Assembly (NCBI GenBank): GCA_019321725.1
Contig: CM033106.1
Span: 27,392,118-27,456,117 of the forward strand
Length of the DNA stretch: 64,000 nucleotides
Reading direction: 5' to 3'
From: Paulownia fortunei
Taxonomy: Eukaryota; Streptophyta; Magnoliopsida; Lamiales; Paulowniaceae
The position numbers and the translations under genes were made by a program. This document shows positions 45,906-58,600 of the stretch, one piece after another (within the stretch, counting starts at the first letter, position 1; each line of letters starts with the position of its first letter). The notes below the pieces were generated by a model that saw only the letters and a program-made list of their open reading frames with translations, was not told the origin of the DNA and did no database searches.

Positions 45906-48480
45906 CTACAGCTTGAACTCTGTACTGGTGCTGAACTCTTCCGAAGATGATAAAAGTGGATCCTGAACATTTTTATAAAAATAATTCAGAATTGTAAAAT
46001 ACATTTCATGAAGCATTGTATAAAGACCTATATATTCTGGAACCTGTGAAATTGTGAGAACAATATCCAAAAATATTTTAGGTTTTCAAACTTTTGATGT
46101 CGTTGCATAAACACATAATATATCAGTGGAATAGAACTGTCTGTGCGGGACAACCAGGATTGTATTAGACAAGTGAAAGCAAATTTTCTCTCCAAATATC
46201 TTGGGACATTTTCTCTGTACTGAAATATCAAGTTGGTATATCTTATGGTGTCAAAAGATTCCCTAGTTATATTACTAATTGGCTGAAGAAACATTTTTCT
46301 CAAGGATATAAATAGTACCTGTAAGATCTTGCGGTGGAAAACCCTGCGTATTCCAGCACTGAGGCATCCAGATTTATGGGCTTGCTTGAGGGTCTGATGC
46401 ATAGAATCCAGTATGCCCTGGTAAGTTATTTTTTGGTTATTTGCTACTGCTGCTTTGATTGCCCTTATAAATGTGCATGTCATGGCACCAGTCATTTCTT
46501 TTTCTGGTGAGAAAGCCTGCAACAGAAGCAAGAGGAGACAGATGATGCATAACCTCTCCTTCTGCATCACTATTTATTGTGACTGAATGGGTACATGTGA
46601 TTATAAAGGACATCCAACCATCCCTAGAATCTGGGAGAGAGAATTGGATGAGAGAAGAAAAGAAAATCACTAACTGATGTATCTGCAGCCAGTTGGTAAT
46701 CCTCACATGCACTGAAGCTGATTGCCCTTCCTCCACTTGTACCCTTATAAGCGCCGGAAGGAGGACTGTTGTCATCCCATTTTCCCCTGACAAATATTCA
46801 CATGGAATGACCACATAAACAATCAAAGCAATGCTGTAAGTTTCTTACATCTCAAGTATGTCAGGAAGTTTTTTAAATACCAGATGAAATTATTGAATTA
46901 TCTGTTGTTTCTAGTTCTCTCATTCCAACAGTATGTTGATTATTCAAGCACCACAAAAACACGGGGGTATTTTATATCAAAGTTCTCGTACCGGAAGCAT
47001 CAGTTTATCTGTGATTTTAATACAAATAATGCAAGGTTAATCAATTTGCATTAATACATTCCATAAATCCTTTGTATAAATAAATAAGAAAAAAAAAAAC
47101 ACATAAATCTGCAGGGGTTGTTCATTAACTAGAGGTCTTCATATACTTTGAAGAATCTATAGGCACTAAGCTACTGATTTAAGTTTCATTTTAAGTTTGA
47201 AAATTGTAATGCTATTTGCTCTGCCTAGAGTATTAGAATTGTAGACAAGAAGCACTGCCTGAAGTAAAAGGTTAAACATAAGAAAGTTTAAACAGAAAAT
47301 TTAACATCTGTACTGAAGTAAAAGGTTAAACATAAGAAAGTTATGCTTAATTGAAAATACACATACGTGTTAATGTTATACACATGTGGTAAGTCGAGAA
47401 CAGTTCCACTGTGACAAGAATCAACAATAGCATGAAGTGTGACATCTGGGATCAGCGGTCTAACAATGGCTTTGTTGATGTAATTATCCAGAATCATTCC
47501 GTTAGTTTGATAATCAACGGGGCAGATTGTTTCATCAAACCCATCAATCTCATCACCTTGGAAATCTCGTTGTCGCAAGCCATGGCCTGAAAAGTAGAAT
47601 ACCAATGAGTCCCCGGACTGAATGTCCCTCATTAGCCACTGAAAGGCATCTTCAATATTCTTCCTCGTTGGAGGCTTATATGATTTCTCTTCTGCGAATG
47701 AGTTTCATTCTTCAGTAAATTCAAAGGGTGTATAACGAATGCAGAAGAAAAAATACATCTTTTAGTGTAAATTTTCCGTGTCAGGTGTTTGGTGTAATTG
47801 GTGAAAACCTCAATGAGCTGAGATTACTAAAACAGTGAGTAACTTCTACTCTAAAGTATATGCTGACAACTTTACAACCAAAGGAATGTTCAGATTTCCT
47901 TCACTTACAGCTACTAAGTATAATGTGAATTAGATTTGGCTAGTCGTTTAATGTACTTGATTACTCAACATCTCTTTAAAATCCTCAAACTAAAAGTGTG
48001 CTGTTTAATCTTGCTTATCTAATAGTTTATCCTGTCAAAGAAATCAGCAGTACCTGCAAGAATGAGGATTGATTCAATTGGGAAACTAAATTGCTCAACT
48101 AGTAAATCTCTCATGTTCTTGACATCCTGTGCAGTTCCCTTGAGCTCCCACTTTTGTTTCTTGTAGGTGACTCCACAAAGGAATGCGCGCTTCCCTCTTG
48201 GTGGTGGCTCCAAAGTAATAATAAAAGGAAGTGGACTGCCAGTTTGTCTATGTTGAGTGTTACTGCCTGAAAGCTTCTTCCTAAGGCTTTGGCAGAGCAT
48301 CTTTGCTTCAGTCTTCTTCTTTTCCAGCTCTAGGCTCCAGTGTTTGCTTGTCCTGGAAAATACTGCATCTTTGATATTGCCAACTGATAAACACGTTTGG
48401 CATCCATGGCAACGGATGTGTTGTGTACCCGGTGTCACAGATGATCTTCGTCGGCATTGCTTGCACGCAACACTCTCCAT
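45906..48480 (-). CDS. Type I metacaspase (diverged metacaspase-3-like), array member D
   Basis: Five exons, 48480-48054, 47691-47367, 46786-46675, 46516-46319 and 45962-45906, give 372 residues in frame. The LSD1-type finger is ACKQCRRR ... RCHGCQTC. The p20 part has RGKRAFLCGVTYK, catalytic His in YFSGHGLR, GDEIDGFDE and catalytic Cys in DSCHSGT. The p10-like part has SFSACEDYQ. Departures from A-C: the conserved DDEIN is DNYIN, SGHGS is SGHGL, the CRM/INR end of exon 2 is YNINT, a basic coiled stretch (LELEKKKTEAKM) follows the finger, and the C terminus is DPLLSSSEEF...EFKL. The dyad and frame are intact, so it may be active, but with changed specificity or regulation. It is the oldest-looking member of the array. 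Confidence 0.9.
47259..47342. repeat. 30-bp direct repeat, two copies 54 bp apart
   Basis: CTGAAGTAAAAGGTTAAACA plus ten further identical bases occur at 47259-47288 and 47313-47342. Most of the repeat lies in intron 2 of metacaspase D, just after the exon 2 donor. Confidence 0.9.
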
Positions 48481-48531
48481 TCAACTAAATGGTAAGTTTT
48501 CTAGGCTGAGAAGGCCTAAACAAGAGTATGA

Positions 48532-48544
48532 GCTATATATAGCT
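48532..48544 (-). promoter_or_regulatory. Putative TATA box of metacaspase D
   Basis: The sequence GAGCTATATATAGCTC, an almost perfect palindrome, lies about 50-60 bp upstream of the ATG at 48480. The spacing resembles the elements of B and C. Confidence 0.45.
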
Positions 48545-48821
48545 CAAGAGAACTTATAAAAATGTTCCATGACAAGAATTTATGCGGATAAAACGAATTG
48601 CAGGTATCAATTTTTTTTCTTCTTTTTTGGTACATAAGTATCTATTTTTGGTTTAGTGTTTTGATGACGCCAAATGAGCTGTGAAATCAAACAGGAGAAG
48701 AAGATTTCAAGTAGTGTCAAGAAGCAAAAGGCGCCAACCCCAGATGTCTACCTAAAATTCAAAGTCTTTCAGATCAGATGGAATGCATCTGTATGTATTA
48801 CCAAGAATGATTTGATTTCAG

Positions 48822-48924
48822 TGTCCAGTCTTGTGACTTTGAACCAAATACTGAGTTGGGTGAAGAGCTCGTTGACACAGAGATTGAAGGTTCTGACGAT
48901 GAATATATTCCTTGCAAGGGGTGA
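48822..48924 (+). pseudogene. Possible terminal exon or gene remnant
   Basis: After an acceptor-like TTTCAG, one frame reads VQSCDFEPNTELGEELVD and continues with an acidic stretch (EIEGSDDEYIP) to a TGA at 48922. The composition is strikingly protein-like and acidic for this AT-rich region. No upstream exon can be joined with confidence, although 48690-48810 is open in another frame and rich in Lys. I do not recognise the family. It could be the tail of an unannotated gene, a relic, or chance. Confidence 0.25.
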
Positions 48925-49664
48925 TGAATGGCCACCTCCTAAGTCCTGAGATCAAGATCGCAACATACCACACTATAAGAGAAAAGAATATTAATCAGTG
49001 ATAATATAAAAGAATATTATTAAATATATTTATTAAGTGACAAGAATTTAAAATTTGTCATAATAAAGAAAAAAAATTCACAAGTTTAATACCAACAAGT
49101 ATAAATTGTTATTAGGTTGTCATTGTATATATGTTATTAAACATTATCACATATATTACTAATTATGAGATAATTTAAATACTAGTTTGTTGTCATTATT
49201 GAATTTGTAAGAGTTATCATCATGGCAACACAATAGTTATTATCACATAATATATATCATTTATATATTATGTGATTAATTTTATATTATTATTTAATAT
49301 TTTATTACTAATATTCATATAGTGCCAAAAGGAGCACCCAATAAGGAGCATTGGCTAGTTTATTTTCTAATATCTTTTTCTTAAGGTTTCTTCGCTATTG
49401 GAAGTCATGCGTCATGTCCTCCTCATAAATTATTAAATTTCTTATTACTTTAATAAATAGGTAAAGGGTTTGGAAAATTTTCTTTTTAGTCCTACTATAT
49501 AGGATGCTTTTCAAAACAATAAAGTTTAATTCTATATATTAGCTTCTCATTGCATTTTTGGTTGGATGAGAAAAACTATTTTGCGGTTAGTTTGGGGTTA
49601 AAGGTGAAAAAAAATTCATATTAGGACATATACTTTATAGATAACTATGAATCTATCACTAAGT

Positions 49665-49935
49665 TTCATTTTTTCTATTTTTTGTTTCTTTTTTCTTTTC
49701 TCTCATTTATCTCCCCCTTTTTCTTTTCCTCTCTTTTTGCTCTCTCTTTTTTCTTCTTCCATTTTACCTTTTTTTTTTTTTTCCTTCATTCTTCTCTCCA
49801 TTTTTTTTTTTCCTTTTTCCTACTTTTCTCTTTTCTTCTTCCATTTCTTTTTTCATTTTCTTTTCTTTATCCTTTTGCTTCATTTTCTCTTTTTCCTCTT
49901 TTTCTCTTTTCTTCTTCTATCTTTTTTCACTTTTA
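49665..49935. repeat. Long pyrimidine-rich tract
   Basis: About 270 bp are almost entirely T and C on the plus strand, with only scattered A or G. Two overlapping plus-strand frames run through it as Phe/Ser/Leu-only peptides, which are low-complexity artefacts. Confidence 0.85.
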
Positions 49936-51700
49936 AACCTCAACCCAATAGTTTTTCGGGCTGATGTATGAGACTAAATGTTTTCGCTATTATAGAAAAT
50001 ATGCGTATCAAACTTACAAACCTCCTATATTCTAAGAGTTTTTCGTAAAGAGTCCTATCTAACTTTCACTACCTTTAGCTGCACACTGGTAATGGCTAAG
50101 TTGAAGATTTGTTTCTGTGATGCCATTTATGGTAAATTTTACATGCATTTTTCATGCAGCTGCGGACAAGTTATGTGATCCTCTTAAGTCTAAAAAATCC
50201 CAAAAGGCTAGGCGCAGACTCTTCAATTTGCTGCCCATCTTTTAGCAGAGTTTGGAAGAACCAGATGCCCCTTTTTCTTTTTGCAGTAAATGGTGAAGCT
50301 TTTTTTGGAATTTCACTTTTGCAACAAATAATAAGTGGAAATCCTTTTTTCATATTCTTCAATAGTAATGATGTTCTAACTTTAGTTGATGGAAAAGGAA
50401 TAAACACACCCAGCTTCATAATGATAATGTGCTTAGGTATCTTATAAAAGATCAGTGGTTTCAATTTTTTAAGTGTTATTCTGTGTTTGCCAAACGAATT
50501 AACTCTCGTATCATACTTTTGATTGACCATAACGGTGGATGTGCTATTGTATTCTAATAAAAAATAATTTTTAAATATATATAAATTATTATTAAATTAG
50601 CATTTATTCAATAATCAAATCAAGAAAACATACATCTTTAAATCAAGACATGAATAAGTTAAAAAAAAAAAAAAGAATAAACATCACAAGTTTCAGTCTC
50701 TTTACGCATTTGGATTTTCAATTAGTGGAGACACAACAATTCCACTTTTTCTTTTTTGGCTTTCAAAAATGGCTCTTGTCTTTTACGAATTGATTGATTC
50801 TTTGAAATCTTGAATTGTTATAATTTTCAATGATATCTTATGATAAGACACTTCATGACATATCTATTTTATAGCATATACATGTGACTGGAAAGTGGAA
50901 TCCATCTCAATAATTTAAATATAACCAAACAAACAATTGAATTAAATTATTGATTAAATCAATTTTTTAAAGATTTCAACTCTTTGTATTAGCTGCCAAG
51001 GTGAACGCAATTATTTCAAAATGTCATGGACGCACTAGGAACGTAACTCATAGCGAGGCTTGAAATTAATCATTCTTTGTATTTATTTTTATACCAAACC
51101 CAAATAGAACTAATAATACTAGTAATTAGAACTCTATATCATGTTCACTTTTTTATTATATTTTATTGCTTTTTTTTTTTTTTTGGGCGTGGGGGTCCAT
51201 CAGTCTCTCAACATCATGCTTTATGAGAAGAATGCTATACTGGAGACCTAATGGAGGAAGTGCAACTATAGACCAACCAGTAAATTAGCATTGAACTACT
51301 GCAAATATAGGACTTGATGTTCGACATTATCTAAGTTTATATTCTAAAAGCAAGAACAATCCAGCTCAGTTTCGAGTCTTCTAATTTAATTATAAAAGGA
51401 TATAATAAATCTGGTAAATATGGTGACATGTTCCAACAAAACACAAAATTGATTAATTATCAAATCAATATGAAATTCATGAAAGAGACATGGCATATCA
51501 CCTGTATCGAATGGCCTAAACAAAAACCGGGCAATAACACTTGGGCCGAATTTCAGGCAAGAAGCTCCTTTATGTATATGGTTAGAGGCGGAACGCAATG
51601 CACGAATGAGAATATTAAGGCAGCGTTGATGATATAAAAGTGGCTCAGCAAACCTAAGAGCTTTCCACCTAACGTGGAAATCAGAAAACCAACTCACTCA

Positions 51701-51702
<2 letters not shown>

Positions 51703-51732
<30 letters not shown>
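51703..51732. repeat. CA microsatellite
   Basis: An uninterrupted (CA)n run preceded by CTCACTCACT. No gene overlaps it. Confidence 0.9.
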
Positions 51733-51734
<2 letters not shown>

Positions 51735-52620
51735 TATTACAATGGAAAACAGCATACAAAAATTAGTATGATTTTCATATGTTACAGGAGCTCGAAGTAC
51801 CAAGTTCAAACTAGATTAGCATAAAAAACCACTTGACACACATATATCTACAGAGAAGATAAGAGGGTTTCTGCTTCAAGTTGAGGCAACATAGGCCAAG
51901 TGAGCAGTTCATCTATAGGTCATAGGCGAAGGGGCTAGTTATGGGTAGTACACATAGCAACATGGATATAAATTAGCTCACTTGTTGGACAAGTAAATCA
52001 ACAGAAATGATCTGCTTGGTGATCTCCACAAGTTATGTAGTCTGTCACATACACTACCACAAAAGAAAAGGCTCAGTAAAAGAAGATAAACGGCATTTTT
52101 CCCGTAACATCTGGAACTTGTCTCCTCAAAAGAATCACAACTGCAAAGCCACAAAAGATAAAAAATATCAACTGCAAGTTACATTATTGTCTCAAAAACT
52201 TCTGCCTAGTGTTCAAACAAAAGGTCCCATGCGTATCAGAGATAAGAACCAAGAAAACTACATGCAAATGCATATTTAAAAGGAGGGATGCGTGCCTACA
52301 GCTGAAACCTAGTTAACATGCACACAAATCACCATCAAAATGGCAATAGACTTCTTTGTGATAAAGCTCCTAAATAAAAATATTATTTTGTCATCGCAGG
52401 GGACACAAGAAACAACCCATGATAGAAACACCTTACTCCCTCCAGAATTTAAATAGAACATGAGTTTCACTCAAGGAATTATGTCTGCTACTTCACTTAG
52501 ACTAACATAGTGAAGATCCTTCAACTTAATGTTCAACACAACAAAAATCGGCATTTGAATTATTACATTAATTTATGAGAAAAGTTACCCGTGAGAGCAG
52601 CATGTGATAATGAACAACAA

Positions 52621-55600
52621 TCAGAAATTATGAGGATCGATTGACAGACCACCATTGAAGTGCCCAGATATTTTGGCCTTGCACGTTGGACACATATAGC
52701 CTATAGAATCTGATGGAGTTTCTGATTCAATACCCTCGAGTTTGAACTCTGTTCTGCACCACACACACACAGTTAACTGACTTGTGTCCAACGTATTCAG
52801 CATAACTTCCTCTGAACCGAATCTAACTGAAGAATTAAATCCATCTTCTATCCCACTGTCATTTCCCAAATTCATGGAGCCCCCAGGCAACGATGGCAAC
52901 TCTTGCCCATTCACAAAACCATACTTAAAGGGCTCTATATCATCAAACCTCAGTTCTTCAAACCCTGTAACGTTTTCAAGCTTCTGATCAACTACAGAAA
53001 ATTCATGTTCTCCCTGCAAATCAGCATAGTAGAAAAATAAAAATCAGATCTGTTAAACTTATAAGAAACTAGTATGTCCACACGCCTAATGGGATAAATA
53101 AATTGAGAAACTTCCCTAACTCATGTATCAAATAAATAAACATACACAGCTGACAGGTGCTTTTCAAAAGTCACAAAAATATGTATGTTATTTCATACAA
53201 GGCTTAGTCAAGTAAAATGCTAAAAACCTGAGCTGGTTCCCCATCTTAGGTAGAGTTACTCATCAGCTGAAATCTTGTGGCTTAATAGAAACTTAGTGAA
53301 ATATCCTGAATTATGGCACTAAATGAATAGGATATGTTTTACAAAAATCCTAATTTTTAAAGAATGAAATTTGAAATACTTTTGTCAACATAATTAGCAT
53401 AACATAGAACACGACATAATTGAGGCCAATTTCAAAAACATCAAGCCAAGAAACACAGAGCTCAACCAGAAGAAATATAGATCTTACTTGAGCAGCAATT
53501 CAAAGATTGAATATGGCCTTGTAGCCAGACTATATACAGGCACTGTTGTCAGTAATATCTTCCAAAAAGGAGACAAGATACACTGAAATTATCAATATTC
53601 ATAGATTACTCTATTACCTACAAGAATTAAAACCAATATGTTACCTTATTTGATACAGAATCAAAGGGAGGGAAGAACTGAAATGATTGGGCCAAGGGCA
53701 CGGATGAAACTCCATCCTGAAAAACAATCTCTCCAACAGTTAGCCCAGGAGTATCTTCTAGATGATCATCACTTGGCTTCAAACATCTGTTTCCGTAACC
53801 CATATCCAAACTACTGTTTTCATACTTCACGATTTCACTTGACCCAGCTGGCTCTGAGTCATTTATGCAACTGGCATCCATCTTAACATTCACATTCCAT
53901 GTGTAATCATTACTGACCATGTCATTATTCTCCGTCATGACTTGGTTACCATGATTCAAGTCTCCACGCAGAGCTCTGTCAGCACTGAAATCTTCTGCTT
54001 GAATTTTGACAGGATCAGAACTCAAATTTGCTTCATGATCACTGGAGGCTGCCTGAGCTGCTTCTAATCTCAATACACTAGCAGAGTGATCGGTCAGGGC
54101 TTGTTCACCAGTTCCAATAGTTGAAGATTCAAAAATAGAATTTTGAGCAATTTCAATTAAAGCATCCATTTTTGATGACCTTGAGGGCACTGCATCCGGC
54201 AATGGTGATTCGGCATTTTTGTGGACATTGACAGAAGCAGCTAGTTCATTAGAATGTTTCCCAGAGTTCCTCACATGGATGCCTACATGACCATTATAAC
54301 TACGCCTTTCCTGAAACACCTTGTGACAGAACTGGCATTCATATTTTCCATCTTTGATTATCACACCCTCTCCAACAGGTGTCCCAAATTTGTACCTTTT
54401 AGTAGTCTTCTGGTGGAACGAGAACAGATGCTGCAAATACAAATTCTTCTCATCAAATGTCAAGTTGCATTTGAAACATTCAAAGATGTCCTGAACTTGA
54501 ACTTCAGGGAGGTTTTCTATGCCCATCAAGCAATCATCATTCTCATGTGAATTGGATGATGCCAGAGTTGAATGGACTACTATGTCATGCGCCATATCAT
54601 CCTTCTTGTCAGCAGGACGTGCATTCTGTTGCAGCTCCAGTAAACATCATCTCATAAAGATTTGCGGAAAAAAAATATAGATATTAACATGCTTACCTTT
54701 TCAGAAGACAAGACATAAGCTTGCTGAATGCTACAAGTCTTTTGATCCCTTTGTTGATCTGCACCATTACCCCCAAAATAGGATTTCAAAAAAGATGCAG
54801 CCTCTTTGCATGACATAAATTGTTGTCCAGTAGGGCTGGAAAGGAGAGGAAGAAGAACCCAAATTAGAAGATGACAATAACTTAAGCAGGCTACACAAAA
54901 TTGAGGTCGCAACTGGAAACTGTATGTACAAGTGGTTGAAAAGAATAAATAAACTGCCAGAACATTGCAAATATGAAACTGCTTTTCAAGTCACGTACTC
55001 CTCAATGCATGCAGCATATCTCTCACCAGAAAGAAGTCTAAGTATCTGTCACTAATTCAATTGGCCTTTTGGATTCTGATAGTACAAACAAAATTAGTTT
55101 ACCGAAATCCCAAAAGAAATTCAGTCAGTCAACAGCTATACTTAGTAACAAAATCACAGCAAACCTATCCTTACCAAAGCTGAAACAGTGACCATACTAT
55201 GATAGTAAAATCATTAAAAGGAATGAAGCCCCAAACAAGCCACAAAATTTAATGCAGCACAGACAGCAAAAAGAATTTCCCCTAGTCATTGAGTAACCAA
55301 AATCCAAGTAAATGGCCACCAAAATTTTCTAGAAGCAATTATTAAATAAAGATGCAACAACCCTTGCATGGCGGGACCATAAATCATCTTCGCCTAGTTA
55401 CTTTAGAAAAGATTCCTTGGTAAAGGATTATGACAAGAGAGGTACATCCATCTTGATCAAAGAAATTCAGTACTGCCTTATCGGGAATTGGAAGTAGAAT
55501 TTTTGTGTTAAAACAAAAAATACCTATTCAGCTAAAAGATGTTCTTTTGCCTGACTCACTTGGTTAAGAAAATCATGTTTACTTCAAAGGAAACTCTCAT

Positions 55601-58600
55601 ATCCAAAAAATATATATTTAAAAATTATCTACCCACATATCTGCACCAGGGAGCGTTGCCTATTAGCATCGCAAAAGCCATCTGCAAGGGGGCCCCACCA
55701 AATCTAAGTCAGAGCCAAACGATTGGTCCCCTCACATGCTCTGATCACTAGAGAGTAGGTTTAGCCCCACGAATGGCTCACTCTGTGGCCTGAATCTAGG
55801 ATTGATTGAGCAAGCAAATTTGAGCACTAAACCAATGAACCAACCATTTGGTGGTGATTAATTATACACTCACAAGTTTGATGACAATGCATAACTAAGG
55901 CTACAAATTCATTTCCTCTCCATGTAGGCTTTACTTGAAAGACCAAAGCCTTTAAGAAAAAGCATAACAAACCACTATATTTTTGCTCCAGTCATGTTAT
56001 GAATAAAGGATATTACCATGCAAAGTTAGGAAGATGATCTATGATAAAAATATTTAAGCATAAATGACTATCTATCTTACTATAAAGAAATCACCAGTTA
56101 TGCAACAGCAGAGTAAATTATACCTGACTTATCCATCATTAAACTAAAAGTGAAGTTTAACCCTTGTATCAACATACTTTCCCAACCAACAGAGTTATTA
56201 TCGATAGGCCTGGCCCATAGCAAGAGAGATAGTTTCTCACAATAGTACAAGCAGTAAATTCAAGAACCACACAAGTTTCCGGTGCCAAATTCAAGAACAA
56301 CAAACTATTCTTATTTCCCTCACTAATGTCGTAGTCTAAAACTTATAATAGCATAATACATTTTGTATGCAGAGAGCATTTCAGAATGCAATTACCATTA
56401 TCATAAGTACCACAACAACAAAATATTCACCATGGTGAACTCAAATACTTAGTGATGGTCCATTGTCACTGCACCTTTGGTATTCCACATCTTACCTCAA
56501 ATAACTGCGAACATTTCAGTTTGTTTAACTGACCTTTTAAAATGTACTTCATTTTCAAATATGGTTCAAATTTGTCGGAAATAGTTTGATATTTCTAAAT
56601 TCAGCTCAAATTTTGGGGCGACCCATCAAATGAAAATAATACATTGGGGAAGGACCAATAAACATGGCACATAGGTTTGTCCAAGTCAGAGTTGTTTTAT
56701 TTAAGATCAAGGAATGAAGGAGTTCACCAATTGATATTAGTTAAGTGTACGAAGAAACCATTTAAGGTGCTGAAGACCACAAGTTTTAATCCATTAATGC
56801 ACGCATTTCTTGCCTGATATATGTGAATATGTGTCTATAGCTATTCTTGGATGATATGACATTAGACATGCATATGCCAATTTTAATGTAAGAGAATAAG
56901 AGCTCATGCATAAATGAGCTTACACACAAATGTTCATGTACTCACCCAGTGTAAATGTGTATGTCTGCATCTACCTAGTTAAATGTGAAGATGCAAGTAG
57001 TTGGCACACATGAGTATCCAAATGCCATAACTATGGATAAAGCTTTGCCACTATACCCATGTGTTTAGTAGCATAAATAGAGCAGAAAGGAAACACATTT
57101 CCACATGATCGATGCTATGCCTCTAGTTCAGGAAGAGGAGGGCAAGTGGTAACATACTTAACAGCCACCCAGGAATACTACATACTCACAAAGACAGATT
57201 GTCTTTCTGTGAAGGCAGTGGTTCTTAGCTTTGCAGCAACAAGTACGCTTACAGGGAAGCCAATCAGCCCCAAATTTGGAGTTGGGAATGGAATCCCAAA
57301 CCCTAAGTCTGGGATCACTCCTTCAAGTTCCATATTTTATATGTGCAATCTCTAAGATCAGCAACTTAATCATCCTTTTATTGCCTCCGTTTATCTTGTA
57401 ATAATTCAATCATCCAATGCACGATGGTCCATTTGATATATTTAGTGGCACTCGAGGAGGCGGAGGAGGTGAAAAACGGTAATTATTGAACTGGCGACAA
57501 ATATCATCTCTCCACACAATAGAACATCAGATTGCAGGATGTTGCCAAGAGTGCCATTTTTTCTCATTCTATCCTTTATTGTCCATTAGTAGACCTTCTA
57601 GTGGGTTTTAGGAATATTAGTCTTTAAATCTTTCTTATACGAAACTTTTGTTCCTGACTAGATCTTTACAGCTTGACAAGGAGCATGAATGAACCTCGGA
57701 CGGCAGACCAACACTCATCAATTGATCCCTTTGTCAAGTGAGAGTATGATAACAAAGATAAACACGTGCAGGCTGCCAAAATGGGTATAACTCCAAAAAG
57801 GTGTCTTAACATATCGTAGTAAGAGCCAATCCTAAGTTCAAGTAAATGAACACATCTGATGCCATCTTTTAGGAAAGTCCAGTAGTTCATCATACATGTC
57901 TGGATCGCAAAAGTTAAAAAAGTTCAAAAGGATAGTTCGCCATGTGACGAAGTAGGAATACAACGCAGGTCAATTTTACACATTGAGATATTAATAGCAG
58001 TCTAATTTGAAAGATAGCATGAAAAGAAAATCACTTTGGCAAGTCACATGCATCAAGTATTTAAAAGGATCAGATCACAAATTTATCGTCACAGAATATT
58101 TCCCACACCAAAAATTCTAAAACCATGTACTTGCAATAAAACTGAATAACATACTCAAGAGGAAAATGTGGTAATGGTCTTCCAAGGAAGAATAAACCAT
58201 CAAAGCCACCGAAGATCACATTAATAATGGGGAAAGCTATTTCATATCATTTGGGCAAGTTATCTAGAAAACCACCATGTTCCAAAAATAATCAACTCAA
58301 TCGACATAGAGGGACAGATATTTAAGCTCCCCAAAAAATCAAAGTAAAGGCTACTGCATTGCAAGGAATACAAACATCAAAAAGCAGTTTAAAATGACAA
58401 CACTAACAGTTACATATTCTTGCATGGGAATGTAGGAATCCCTGCCAAATGAGCATAACCCGATCATATGAAGACCCCAAATGGAGTCTTATCAGAATCT
58501 GCAAAGACGCATTTCAAATTGAAATGAAATATTTCTAACTGGCGTAGTCCCACAATACAATCACTGGGTTGAGCCTAAAAATCCTCTTTCTCTGTGCTCT

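Larger units (their letters stand above)
48481..52620. other. Intergenic region between metacaspase D and the MBD8-like gene
   Basis: It is a long AT-rich stretch with a possible exon remnant (48822-48924), a pyrimidine-rich tract (49665-49935), homopolymer runs (about 51170-51184) and a CA microsatellite. A minus-strand frame at 50171-50530 is open for 119 codons but its composition is not convincing and no family is recognised. 51750-52620 is probably the 3' flank of the MBD8-like gene. Confidence 0.5.

Noticed and set aside
49647..49964. Two plus-strand open frames of 84 and 105 codons rich in Phe, Ser and Leu
   Set aside because: They are direct translation of the pyrimidine-rich tract and have no complexity.
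50171..50530. Minus-strand 119-codon open frame rich in Lys
   Set aside because: No recognisable family, no promoter or splice evidence, and AT-rich DNA can stay open for this length by chance. It might be an old transposon piece but nothing proves it.
52430..52460. CTCCCTCC motif resembling a Stowaway MITE end
   Set aside because: No matching inverted end or TA duplication was found within a few hundred bases.
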